A DNA stretch of 13,423 nt, from NCBI GenBank assembly GCA_021107495.1, contig JAIOSR010000364.1, positions 1 to 13,423 on the forward strand, in the 5' to 3' direction. The notes under the pieces were generated by a model. The model had not been told where the DNA came from, made no database searches, and saw only the letters and a program-made list of their open reading frames with translations. The translations under genes and the position numbers were made by a program. The DNA is from Desulfobacterales bacterium. GTDB taxonomy: Bacteria > Desulfobacterota > DSM-4660 > Desulfatiglandales > Desulfatiglandaceae. Below, one piece after another: positions 1-6,541 of this stretch; within the stretch, counting starts at the first letter, position 1, and every line of letters starts with the position of its first letter.

Positions 1-395
1 ACGGGAAGCCCTGCCGATTTCAGGCATTCAGCAATATACCGGGCCGCGTGCATGTTCCTTTTTTCAGACGGAAAAGAAGGAAAAACATGGACAGGTACCT
101 GGGGAAAACAGGCCTTAAGATTTTGACGGATTCTTTCCGTTTTATCACTGAAAAAGGCCACCACCATGTCCGCCCGGGAGACCGGCAGGGAGTGCTCATC
201 CGGGCTATCCAAAAAAAGCCTGTGCCAGCCGGCTCTCTCAAGATCAAGGCCATGTCGGACAAAAGACCGGATATAATCAAGGCCGGGTTGCCTGCCCACA
301 AAGGTGATAACTGCCTTGCCCGCCAGATCGGCCAGGGAGGGTAAAACCATGAGCGTGTCTCCCAGTGCTCCCGGCCGGATGATCAGTACGTCCAA
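1..395 (-). CDS. Glycosyltransferase family 9 (heptosyltransferase-like), N-terminal part, cut by window edge
   Basis: The minus-strand frame stays open from a TTG at 395 to the left edge, giving about 131 residues of the N-terminal half. It opens with LIIRPGALGDTLMVLPSL, the signature of GT9 enzymes (ADP-heptose:LPS heptosyltransferases and relatives), which normally run about 330-360 residues. A second Rossmann-like stretch (ITFVGRQPGLDYI) follows. Members transfer heptose or other sugars to lipid A core at the inner membrane face. The TTG start is chosen because an in-frame TAA (the cupin stop) lies four codons upstream and AAGGTGA sits four bases before the TTG. The only early ATG lies inside the conserved motif and would remove it. 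Spacing implies co-transcription with, and probably translational coupling to, the cupin gene. The acceptor and sugar cannot be read from this fragment. The catalytic C-terminal half is outside the window. Confidence 0.85.
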   Translation of the reverse strand, partial: MDVLIIRPGALGDTLMVLPSLADLAGKAVITFVGRQPGLDYIRSFVRHGLDLERAGWHRLFLDSPDEHSLPVSRADMVVAFFSDKTERIRQNLKACFPQVPVHVFPSFPSEKRNMHAARYIAECLKSAGLP

Positions 396-404
396 AAGGT
401 CACC

Positions 405-746
405 TTACCAGTTGGGTGAAGCAACGACCAAGACGACACAGTCTTCATCGCCATTGTTTTTCAGTGCATGCAGCGAACCTACGGGGATCCATGTGGCATC
501 ACCGGGCCCTACCTGCCTGGTTTCATCATCCACACGCATCTCACCCGATCCGCTCAGGACAAAATAGATCTCCTCCATGGGATCGATGTGCCCTTCGATT
601 TCCTTTCCCGGGGCCAGCCTTGCAATGGCCAAAAAACCGATCTCTTTTAGTATTCGGCGGTCCAGGATCATCTGTGCGATGGCCCCGCCGTGCGCAAGAT
701 AAGTAGTATCCAGGACTTCCTTGTCATTAACATGTCTTACGATCAT
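405..746 (-). CDS. Small single-domain cupin protein
   Basis: This is a 113-residue protein with both cupin motifs. Motif 1 (about residues 47-66) reads G-x5-H53-x-D55-x3-E59-x6-G. Motif 2 (about 82-97) reads G-x5-P-x-G-x2-H93-x3-N. H53, E59 and H93 are in metal-ligand positions, while the usual second histidine of HxH is an aspartate (D55), so a metal site is likely but slightly altered. The whole protein is one conserved beta-barrel with no signal peptide or membrane segment, hence cytoplasmic. Such proteins include sugar isomerases, dioxygenase-like enzymes and small-molecule sensors, and the sequence does not choose among them. The start has AAGGAG upstream (757-762 on the plus strand). 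The gene precedes a GT9 glycosyltransferase with its TAA inside that gene's ribosome-binding site, so a role near surface polysaccharide metabolism is possible but only inferred. Confidence 0.85.
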   Translation of the reverse strand: MIVRHVNDKEVLDTTYLAHGGAIAQMILDRRILKEIGFLAIARLAPGKEIEGHIDPMEEIYFVLSGSGEMRVDDETRQVGPGDATWIPVGSLHALKNNGDEDCVVLVVASPNW

Positions 747-769
747 ATAAAAAAATCTCCTTTTTTAAA

Positions 770-782
770 GCGGCCAAGCCGC
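770..782. repeat. Short GC-rich hairpin in the cupin leader
   Basis: GCGGC-CAA-GCCGC forms a perfect 5-bp stem with a 3-base loop. It lies directly beside the AT-rich palindrome at 785-813 and a few bases upstream of the cupin ribosome-binding site in the transcribed (minus) direction. No T-run follows on the minus strand, so it is not a good terminator for that direction. It may belong to the neighbouring repeat. Confidence 0.45.
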
Positions 783-784
783 CC

Positions 785-813
785 GTTATAAAATTGCGAA
801 GCAATTTTATAAC
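785..813. repeat. AT-rich palindromic repeat, copy 1
   Basis: GTTATAAAATTGC and GCAATTTTATAAC form a perfect 13-bp stem around a GAA loop. A diverged copy lies at 4647-4672, with the shared core GCGAAGCAATTTT and a shared CTTGA downstream, so this looks like a dispersed intergenic repeat rather than a gene-specific site. In the minus direction it falls in the leader of the cupin gene and could form an RNA hairpin there. Confidence 0.6.
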
Positions 814-887
814 TTGATTCAGGTCCGTTAAAAGGTTTATAAAATGGAAAGCCACTCCCGCGAAACATGGTCTTGAGAACCTGGGCA

Positions 888-946
888 GTAGGGTCGGCCA
901 ATGTGCCTACCCATTAAATTCCGGCGGGCACGGTGGCCCGCCCTAC
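888..946. repeat. GC-rich REP-like imperfect inverted repeat
   Basis: Two 24-base arms (888-911 and 923-946) are inverted copies matching at 18 of 24 positions around an 11-base AT-rich spacer. The right arm (GGCGGGCACGGTGGCCCGCC followed by CTAC) resembles the GTAGGG...CCACCGTGCCC palindromes I know as scattered intergenic repeats in many bacterial genomes; that resemblance is from memory, not a search. The left arm has decayed. No coding frame is supported. It lies between the divergent cupin and PGK-like genes. Confidence 0.6.
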
Positions 947-1012
947 GCAGGATCGTTTGGGCGGAACAAAATCCAGCAATAGGAATATACTCAAAAATTC
1001 CAAGGGTGCCAA

Positions 1013-2308
1013 ATGAAAAATCAGAAATTGGATTCCCGTTTGAAGTTGGTTCAACAGGCCGATTTGAAAGACAAGGTGGTCCTGGTCAGGGTGGATCATA
1101 ATGTTGTAAAAAAGGGCCGGGTCAAGGATCCGTACCGTATTGATTCTACTTTCGGGACCATTTATGCCATTGCTGAAAAGGGAGGAAGGCCCATACTCAT
1201 GACCCACGTGGGCAGACCCAGGGACAAGAAGACAGGAAAAATAAAATGCCGGCAAGAGGAGTCCATCGGCCCGGTGGTCAAATATTTGGAGGGAAAACTC
1301 CCCATCAAGATACATGTCCAGGATTTCCCCGAAGACCCTGATAATGGTATCCTGCATTTAGACGAATCCATAAACCCGGCAATTGAAAGGCTTAAAAAAA
1401 GGGAAATCGGGATGATCTACCTCCCGAATTCACGCTGGTTCCAGGGAGAACAATCCGAGGGCCCTTTACGGGATGCCTTTGCAAAAGAGTTAGCTTCCGC
1501 TGCCGATATTTATATCAATGATGCCTTTGGCTCATATCGCGCCCATGCATCCACCTATGATGTGGCCAAACATTTACCCTCATTTGCAGGTATTCTTATC
1601 CAGAAGGAACTTGTGAATCTCCACAGGGTGCTTGATCCCGAAAGGCCCTTTGTGGCAGTCATTGCCGGGGCAAAATATGATACAAAGATCGGCCCGCTAA
1701 AGGCCCTTTACAGCAAAGTGGACCACCTGATCTTAGGTGGACTCATGTACAACACATATCTTTCGGCCAAGTACGGGGTCCGAATAAGAGGGGTCTCGGA
1801 AGAAGACAAGGCCCTTGCAATGGAACTGGTATCAATGGATAAAACGGAAAAAAAGATTCTGGAAATGCCACATTTAGTGGAGTCTGACATTGCGGAGGAA
1901 AAAACTGCCGGGCAATACAGATCCATAAGCATTGATGATTTTAAGCAGGATAAAGAATTTCAATATATCCTGGATCTTGATCCGGTTTCCTTTGAAGAAC
2001 CAAATGTAAAGGATGTCATTGGTTCGGCAAAGACGATTTTTGTAAATGCGGTCATGGGATTAATGCCGCATTTTTTTGAAGGCTCCCGGGCATTGTATGG
2101 TCTGATTGCCTCCAACAAGTCGGCCTGGAAGCTTTTTGGGGGTGGGGATACGCTCCAGGAATTAAAAAATTTGTGTCCCGGGATCTATATGTCGGGCATT
2201 GATGCCCCTGATACCTACTACTTTACGGGAGGGGGAAGCGTCTTAGCGGCCATTGAGCAGGGAAGCCCGTACCGGTTGAAGCCTGTAGAGGCGCTCATGG
2301 AAACGTAA
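1013..2308 (+). CDS. Divergent phosphoglycerate kinase family protein
   Basis: The 431-residue protein is slightly longer than typical PGK (about 390-415). PGK landmarks appear in order: VRVDHN (25-30, usually VRVDFN), R42, THVGRP (64-69), NSRWF with R141, RAHAS (176-180), GAKYDTK with K221 and K225, GGGDT (376-380) and TGGG (405-408). These cover the 3-phosphoglycerate basic patch and the two nucleotide-site lysines. The usual WNGPxG loop reads VNAVMG (344-349), losing Gly-Pro, and the glutamate after it is missing (LMPHF). PGK interconverts ATP plus 3-phosphoglycerate with ADP plus 1,3-bisphosphoglycerate in glycolysis. This copy may be a specialised paralogue acting on that or another carboxylate. 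It is soluble, with no signal peptide. AAGGGTG lies a few bases before the ATG. A PurN-like gene follows after 24 bases, suggesting a shared transcript. The family call is firm; the reaction is not. Confidence 0.85.
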   Translation: MKNQKLDSRLKLVQQADLKDKVVLVRVDHNVVKKGRVKDPYRIDSTFGTIYAIAEKGGRPILMTHVGRPRDKKTGKIKCRQEESIGPVVKYLEGKLPIKIHVQDFPEDPDNGILHLDESINPAIERLKKREIGMIYLPNSRWFQGEQSEGPLRDAFAKELASAADIYINDAFGSYRAHASTYDVAKHLPSFAGILIQKELVNLHRVLDPERPFVAVIAGAKYDTKIGPLKALYSKVDHLILGGLMYNTYLSAKYGVRIRGVSEEDKALAMELVSMDKTEKKILEMPHLVESDIAEEKTAGQYRSISIDDFKQDKEFQYILDLDPVSFEEPNVKDVIGSAKTIFVNAVMGLMPHFFEGSRALYGLIASNKSAWKLFGGGDTLQELKNLCPGIYMSGIDAPDTYYFTGGGSVLAAIEQGSPYRLKPVEALMET

Positions 2309-2332
2309 GTTCTCATTATAAGGAATTCCCAA

Positions 2333-3133
2333 ATGCCCGTCACACCCATCTTTGATTCCAAAAAGACTGCACGGCCAATGCGTGTGGCTGCCTTTATGTC
2401 CGGTTCCGGCACCAACATCATAAAATTGATCGAAAAGGAAAAAGCCCTGAAGGCCGGGGAAGCCGTTTCTCCCTTTGAAGTGATCTTTATTTTCAGCGAC
2501 CGGTCGGACGGGGCCTGTGCCGGAGAAAAAATCGCATTCGATAACGGGCTCCCTTATTTCAGTTATGACACACGGGCGTTTCACCGGCTAAGGTCTCTGA
2601 AGCGGACCGTCCTTACCCCCGAGGGCATGGCGGCCAGAAAAAAATATGATCGTGTAGCCATGCGGCTGGCAGATGCGTTTGAGATTGATGCTATTGCCCT
2701 GGGGGGATACATGAGTTACATCACCCTGAACCGTTGCGTAAACGTGCATCCTGCCGATCTTTCAATTCGCCTGCCTGACGGTCGGCGAAAATATGTGGGA
2801 GACTACGCTGTGCGAGATGCCATTGCGGCCGGTGAAAACACGCTTCGCGCTTCCACACTCTGGACGGATGAGGGCGTGGATACAGGACCCCTGCTGATGG
2901 TTTCCGAGCCCCTTTCCGTTGAACTTCCCCAGCCCCTTGAGACATTGCGCAAGGATAACAAACGATTTCTGCAGATAGTGGAGGAACATCAAAAACGCCT
3001 CAAGGAAGTGGGAGATTGGATGATATTTCCCCTTACCATTGAAATGATTGCCAGGGGCCGCTTCGGGCTCGATGAGGACAATCGTGTTTATGTTGATGGT
3101 AAACCGGTGCCTAACGGGTATAAGGTAACGTAA
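2333..3133 (+). CDS. PurN-like formyltransferase family protein
   Basis: The 266-residue protein aligns end to end with glycinamide ribonucleotide formyltransferase (PurN, about 200-215 residues). SGSGTN (23-28) matches the phosphate-binding SGSGSN loop, GGYM (124-127) matches the folate-site GFM region, NVHPADL (137-143) supplies the catalytic Asn and His, and DEGVDTGP (179-186) supplies the catalytic Asp (D183). The tail, with ARGRF, a DG pair and a final P-x-GY, also matches PurN. The extra length is an insertion around residues 75-115 and a longer segment after NVHP. PurN moves formyl from 10-formyl-tetrahydrofolate to GAR in purine synthesis; this divergent form could act there or on another amine. 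AAGGAA precedes the ATG at 2333. An internal ATG at 2378 would still keep the domain. It is sandwiched between the PGK-like and PilZ genes, the latter starting on the next base. Confidence 0.82.
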   Translation: MPVTPIFDSKKTARPMRVAAFMSGSGTNIIKLIEKEKALKAGEAVSPFEVIFIFSDRSDGACAGEKIAFDNGLPYFSYDTRAFHRLRSLKRTVLTPEGMAARKKYDRVAMRLADAFEIDAIALGGYMSYITLNRCVNVHPADLSIRLPDGRRKYVGDYAVRDAIAAGENTLRASTLWTDEGVDTGPLLMVSEPLSVELPQPLETLRKDNKRFLQIVEEHQKRLKEVGDWMIFPLTIEMIARGRFGLDEDNRVYVDGKPVPNGYKVT

Positions 3134-3496
3134 GTGAATATCAGGGAAAAACGGAAAACAGACAGGCTCGTCTATGAGATCCCCGAGTCTGTATATGTTG
3201 AATTGAAAGTGAGAAAAGAACCTGAGAAGAAGGAGTTCTATGATCTGAAGGTAAAGGACTGTTCAAAGCATGGCCTTGGTATCTTGATAACTCAAAAAGA
3301 TTTTGATTTGTTAAGTGTACTGAAAAAAGGAGATACAATACAGGACATATCGTTTTTTGCCAAGTGGTCGGTGTTTAATATCGATGGAACGGTACAGCAT
3401 AAGACGAAAATTGAGGAGGGTGAATACAAAGGTTGCTACATCTTAGGGATAAAATCACAGGACATAATAAGCAATTGCAGGCCGGAATATTTTTGA
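3134..3496 (+). CDS. PilZ-domain protein (candidate c-di-GMP receptor)
   Basis: The 120-residue protein carries the two PilZ hallmarks: RKTDR (R7 to R11, the RxxxR c-di-GMP clamp) and DCSKHG (42-47, the D/NxSxxG motif), followed by a beta-rich stretch as in PilZ barrels. Proteins of this type bind cyclic di-GMP and modulate motility, polysaccharide export or enzyme activity. There are no membrane segments, so it is cytoplasmic. GTG is chosen as start because it directly follows the TAA of the formyltransferase gene and AAGGTAA sits five bases upstream; a later start would drop RxxxR. The zero-base junction implies translational coupling. Its association with two metabolic-enzyme homologues is unusual, and no partner can be read from sequence. 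Confidence 0.82.
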   Translation: MNIREKRKTDRLVYEIPESVYVELKVRKEPEKKEFYDLKVKDCSKHGLGILITQKDFDLLSVLKKGDTIQDISFFAKWSVFNIDGTVQHKTKIEEGEYKGCYILGIKSQDIISNCRPEYF

Positions 3497-3552
3497 GGTT
3501 TTCGGCGTTGTTAATTCACACAGGATTTATCGCGTCCTTTTGTTCTTTTTTT

Positions 3553-4461
3553 CTACCCGTACATCTCGTGTACCTTATCCACAATACCCTCTCGTTTTAA
3601 ATAGGCGCGAGGATCAGAATCCGATTTTTTAAGAACCTTCTTTAGGTAGTTTTTCTGCCTTTCAATGGAATCTATATACAAATTTGTCTTGATGTCCCAC
3701 CGCAAGGCCAGGTGCAGACGCATAAACCGGTCTGTCATGTCGGCAGTCTTTTCCATGCGATGGGCTATGAAATCGTAAAAACCCAAGGTTTTCCGGAGAA
3801 GGTCCACCTCATTTTTGTAGTCACCAACCCCCCCTTCCCTGAATTCGTAATAGAGAAACAGGAGTTTTTCTAAATACGTGCGGTCAGCCATCTGGGCTAA
3901 AATATCCGCCGAACCTAACAATATACCGAGAAGTTTTGCCTCGGCAGTGGAGAAAGAAACGGCAGACATTTCCACATCGAGGTCCGTGCAAAGGATCATG
4001 GCGCGGCCGGCAATAATTTCCTCGTCGGAAAGGCCGTACTCCGCGCCATGGCGTTCTAAAAAATCCATGCCGCGTTGAACATGGCCGATTGTATATTTGC
4101 CCCCCGTGCCCTCCTTGTCCTTGTCTTCCTGGATATACCCCACGTCGTGAAAAAGCGTGGCTATCAATCCAACATTAATAAGTCGTGGGGTGAGGTTTTT
4201 GCCATCAATAACGGCGCCGTGGATCAGCCGTGCCATAGCAATTAAGTCATCGGTGGTGTGGCGGAGGTCGTGGTACTCGGTATTGCAGGGCTGGTAACAG
4301 GGATAGGTCCCCATATAAAGGCTGACCGTATCATTGAATGCGGACGTGATCGGGCCGGAGTCAACATCGGAAGAAATAAGGCCGAGGATATAAATAACTT
4401 CCTCCAGAACGGCCTCAGGGAAATCCATTTGTATAAGGTCGGCAAGTTGCCTTTGCTTCAT
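3553..4461 (-). CDS. HD-domain metal-dependent phosphohydrolase
   Basis: The 302-residue protein shows YHDLRH (63-68), similar to the YHNxxH motif of cyclic-nucleotide phosphodiesterases, then LFHDVGY with the HD pair H105-D106, a later histidine (H127) and an aspartate in GSADILAQM (D186). These are the ordered ligands of an HD metal centre. The fold appears all-helical, with no membrane segment and a lysine-rich C-terminal region. HD proteins cleave phosphomonoesters or phosphodiesters; the YHDLRH block makes a 3',5'-cyclic nucleotide phosphodiesterase plausible but not proven. GGGAGG lies upstream of the ATG. The gene converges with the PilZ gene, without a clear terminator in the 56 bases between, and diverges from a nucleotidyl cyclase gene. 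That neighbourhood fits a make-and-break pair for one cyclic nucleotide, which is an inference. Confidence 0.8.
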   Translation of the reverse strand: MKQRQLADLIQMDFPEAVLEEVIYILGLISSDVDSGPITSAFNDTVSLYMGTYPCYQPCNTEYHDLRHTTDDLIAMARLIHGAVIDGKNLTPRLINVGLIATLFHDVGYIQEDKDKEGTGGKYTIGHVQRGMDFLERHGAEYGLSDEEIIAGRAMILCTDLDVEMSAVSFSTAEAKLLGILLGSADILAQMADRTYLEKLLFLYYEFREGGVGDYKNEVDLLRKTLGFYDFIAHRMEKTADMTDRFMRLHLALRWDIKTNLYIDSIERQKNYLKKVLKKSDSDPRAYLKREGIVDKVHEMYG

Positions 4462-4542
4462 TATCCCTCCCTTCTAAATCCATTGGATATTGAGCAATTG
4501 CCTTCTAATGAATTTTGCGCTAATCAATATGAATATTACAGT

Positions 4543-4548
4543 ATTATA
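4543..4548 (-). promoter_or_regulatory. Possible -10 element for the HD-domain gene
   Basis: On the minus strand this hexamer reads TATAAT, a perfect sigma70 -10, about 80 bases upstream of the HD gene start. The -35 is poor: TAGTTG at 16-base spacing or TTGTGC at only 13. Only the -10 match is direct evidence. Confidence 0.35.
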
Positions 4549-4646
4549 CGCACATATGCAAGCACAACTATTTCCTGAATTTCTCGGATAAAAGATTTAC
4601 AGGTTTGTTTCTGAATCCATATTCGCAATAAAACAGGGACAGAACA

Positions 4647-4672
4647 TTATAAAGTCGCGAAGCAATTTTTAT
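4647..4672. repeat. AT-rich palindromic repeat, diverged copy 2
   Basis: TTATAAAGTCGC-GAA-GCAATTTTTAT matches the palindrome at 785-813 apart from a few substitutions and an indel, and CTTGA follows in both. The palindrome here is imperfect (GTCGC against GCAAT), suggesting decay from a once perfect copy. Confidence 0.5.
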
Positions 4673-4788
4673 CTTGAACTGCATAAAATCTCAAGAAAAA
4701 ATGAAAATGAGCAGAAAAGGCGTGAATAAAGGGACCCCCTCCTGGCAAGATGGAACGATTTCAAAACATTAGCCATTTAAAAAACTGA

Positions 4789-4827
4789 GTAATATTCCAA
4801 AATGCTAAAGTATTACGGAGCATTTTG
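4789..4827 (+). promoter_or_regulatory. Two overlapping, mutually exclusive hairpins upstream of the cyclase
   Basis: Stem A pairs GTAATA (4789-4794) with TATTAC (4811-4816). Stem B pairs CAAAATGCT (4798-4806) with AGCATTTTG (4819-4827), a perfect 9-bp stem. Each stem's loop contains an arm of the other, so the two helices can only coexist as a pseudoknot or alternate. Stem B is followed by a short T-rich stretch (TTTTGTTTTG). The site is about 70-105 bases upstream of the cyclase start, where an attenuator or protein-binding site would make sense; function is unproven. Confidence 0.35.
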
Positions 4828-4895
4828 TTTTGAAGATTCAGGTAAAAGTGTTAGCGTCTTTTTTTAATTTCTAAGCTACAACATGGGAAGGAGAG

Positions 4896-6449
4896 ATGGG
4901 AGAGAAAACCGTGACAAGGCCTAATGTTTTCCGCGTCAAAAACGCAATGCTCATTGCCAATTTGATCGCCAATATGATCGGTGTCGGTGTCGTCCTGTTT
5001 TTGACTCGCGGTACGGCTTTATCTCAAACATTGGAGCTCATGGAATTGTCCCGGCGAATTCACATGGTCTGGATGCCTTGCGCTTTCTTACTGCCCATAG
5101 TGATAGTTTTATTTTATGAGCGCCCTATAAGGCGTTACCTGAGTCTTGAGTACCGGCACAAGCCAATACCGGATGAGATTATCATGCAGGCGCGAAGAAA
5201 ATTGCTCAACGAACCTTTCTTTATGATCGCCTTAAACCTGGGCATATGGCTTATCGCCGCCGTGCTCTATCCAACGATCTATTGGATTTTTGATTTTGGG
5301 AGGCCCGTAATCCATCAGGCGTTTTTCATTAGCCTGCACACGGGCTTGATTACAACTGCCGTTGCTTTTTTCGTGTTAGAGCATGTTTTACAACGGAGGA
5401 TAGTGCCCCACTTCTTTCCCGACGGGGGCCTTTATATGACGCCCAGAACCCTGCGCATCCGTATCAGCACGAGACTTGCCGCCCTCATTTTTGCCTGCAA
5501 CCTGGTCCCATTTATTTCCTTTCTCAATACAGTGCAAGGGACATCCTACACCAATCGTGACCCTGTCCAGGTGTTGGAATATTTGCGATCCTCCATATCA
5601 ACCAACGCCCTCCTTTTCATGGGAGTCGGCATCTGGTTGACCTTTCTGGTGAGCAGTAACCTCAAGCGACCTTTGGAAGAAATCATTCGCGTTTTGCGGG
5701 AAATCCGGCATGGTCGATTTGATAAGAAGGTACTTGTGACCTCCAATGATGAGATCGGTTACACTGGTGACGTGATTAACGAAATGACAGAGGGGCTCAA
5801 GGAGCGCGATTTCGTCAAAGAAACCTTCGGCAAATACGTGACAGAGGAAATACGAGATGAAATCCTTTCCGGAAAGGTACCCTTGGATGGAGAACTCAAG
5901 GAGGTAACCGTGCTTTTCGCCGACCTCAGAAATTTCACTCCAATGGTTGAATCCACCTCGCCCAAGGAAGTCGTGAGGATCATCAACAGCTATTTCAAGG
6001 AGATGGATGAGGCTATCAGAAAACACCATGGATTGGTGTTGCAGTATATCGGGGACGAGATTGAGGCAGTATTCGGGGCACCGCTTTACAGAAAGGACCA
6101 CCCTGTAATGGCGGTGAAGGCGGCCCAGGAAATGAGAAAGCGACTCCTTGCCGTAAATCAGGGTCTTGAACAGAGTGGTTATCCTCCCCTTGGTCATGGA
6201 ATCGGCATACACACGGGAGAAGTGTTGGCTGCCAATATCGGCAGCCCTGATCGTTTGTCGTATGCACTTGTGGGTGACACTGTAAACCTTGCGTCACGGC
6301 TGCAGGGTCTCAATAAGGAGTTCGGAACGGAAATTATCTTGAGCGCATCCACCCGAACACACTTGAATGGAAATTTCCCGTTGAAAAAATTGCCTGCTAC
6401 CAGGGTAAAGGGCAAGAGCCTGCCTGTGGAAATTTTTAGCCTGGAGTAG
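4896..6449 (+). CDS. Membrane HAMP-linked class III adenylate/guanylate cyclase
   Basis: In this 517-residue protein, hydrophobic segments near residues 17-37, 55-74, 107-131, 140-162, 190-212 and 235-254 predict about six membrane helices, followed by a HAMP linker (about 253-305, with P259 and DEIG 285-288) and a C-terminal class III cyclase domain (about 330-517). The metal aspartates are present: D343 in FADLRNFT and D387 in YIGDEIEAVFGAP. So are the transition-state residues N464 and R468 in GDTVNLASR. The purine-selecting lysine is Q383 and its partner Asp/Thr position is A457, so ATP versus GTP preference is uncertain. It makes a cyclic nucleotide at the inner membrane in response to an unknown signal. 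The ATG has AAGGAG only 2 bases upstream; an in-frame GTG at 4911 has better-spaced GGGAG, so the start may be five codons later. It diverges from an HD phosphohydrolase. Confidence 0.9.
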   Translation: MGEKTVTRPNVFRVKNAMLIANLIANMIGVGVVLFLTRGTALSQTLELMELSRRIHMVWMPCAFLLPIVIVLFYERPIRRYLSLEYRHKPIPDEIIMQARRKLLNEPFFMIALNLGIWLIAAVLYPTIYWIFDFGRPVIHQAFFISLHTGLITTAVAFFVLEHVLQRRIVPHFFPDGGLYMTPRTLRIRISTRLAALIFACNLVPFISFLNTVQGTSYTNRDPVQVLEYLRSSISTNALLFMGVGIWLTFLVSSNLKRPLEEIIRVLREIRHGRFDKKVLVTSNDEIGYTGDVINEMTEGLKERDFVKETFGKYVTEEIRDEILSGKVPLDGELKEVTVLFADLRNFTPMVESTSPKEVVRIINSYFKEMDEAIRKHHGLVLQYIGDEIEAVFGAPLYRKDHPVMAVKAAQEMRKRLLAVNQGLEQSGYPPLGHGIGIHTGEVLAANIGSPDRLSYALVGDTVNLASRLQGLNKEFGTEIILSASTRTHLNGNFPLKKLPATRVKGKSLPVEIFSLE

Positions 6450-6478
6450 GGAAAATGGATTGGGGTTGAGTCTCTCGC

Positions 6479-6507
6479 TTGACATAGATGTTTGTTTCCA
6501 CTATGTA
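6479..6507 (+). promoter_or_regulatory. Sigma70-like promoter for the dehydrogenase-liv operon
   Basis: A perfect TTGACA (-35, 6479-6484) is followed after 17 bases by TATGTA (-10, 6502-6507, three of six consensus bases). It lies 85 bases before the dehydrogenase start, the right place to drive the downstream operon. The strong -35 and standard spacing are the evidence; the -10 is weak. Confidence 0.5.
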
Positions 6508-6541
6508 TTTTAAGGTAAAAATCATTTTGCAACCCTTAGAA

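Larger units (their letters stand above)
4462..4895. other. 434-base intergenic region between HD and cyclase genes
   Basis: No supported coding frame lies here; the region is AT-rich. It holds the likely HD-gene promoter (4543-4548), copy 2 of the AT-rich palindrome (4647-4672) and the overlapping hairpins at 4789-4827. The stretch 4680-4788 shows nothing I can name. Promoters for both flanking divergent genes should lie in it. Confidence 0.6.

Noticed and set aside
20..344. Open frames on both strands in other phases at the left edge
   Set aside because: The GT9 frame on the minus strand covers this region with a clear family motif; the others show no recognisable domain and are shadows.
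963..991. Possible promoter for the PGK-like operon (TATACT at 986-991)
   Set aside because: The -10 is good but the -35 at 17-base spacing (GGAACA) matches at only three positions and the leader would be very short; not strong enough to list.
3497..3552. Bidirectional terminator between the convergent PilZ and HD genes
   Set aside because: A T-rich run is present but the only stem seen (AGGA/TCCT) is four base pairs, too weak to call.
5598..6212. 204-codon open frame antisense to the cyclase gene
   Set aside because: It lies wholly opposite conserved cyclase and HAMP sequence and has no recognisable domain or good ribosome-binding site.
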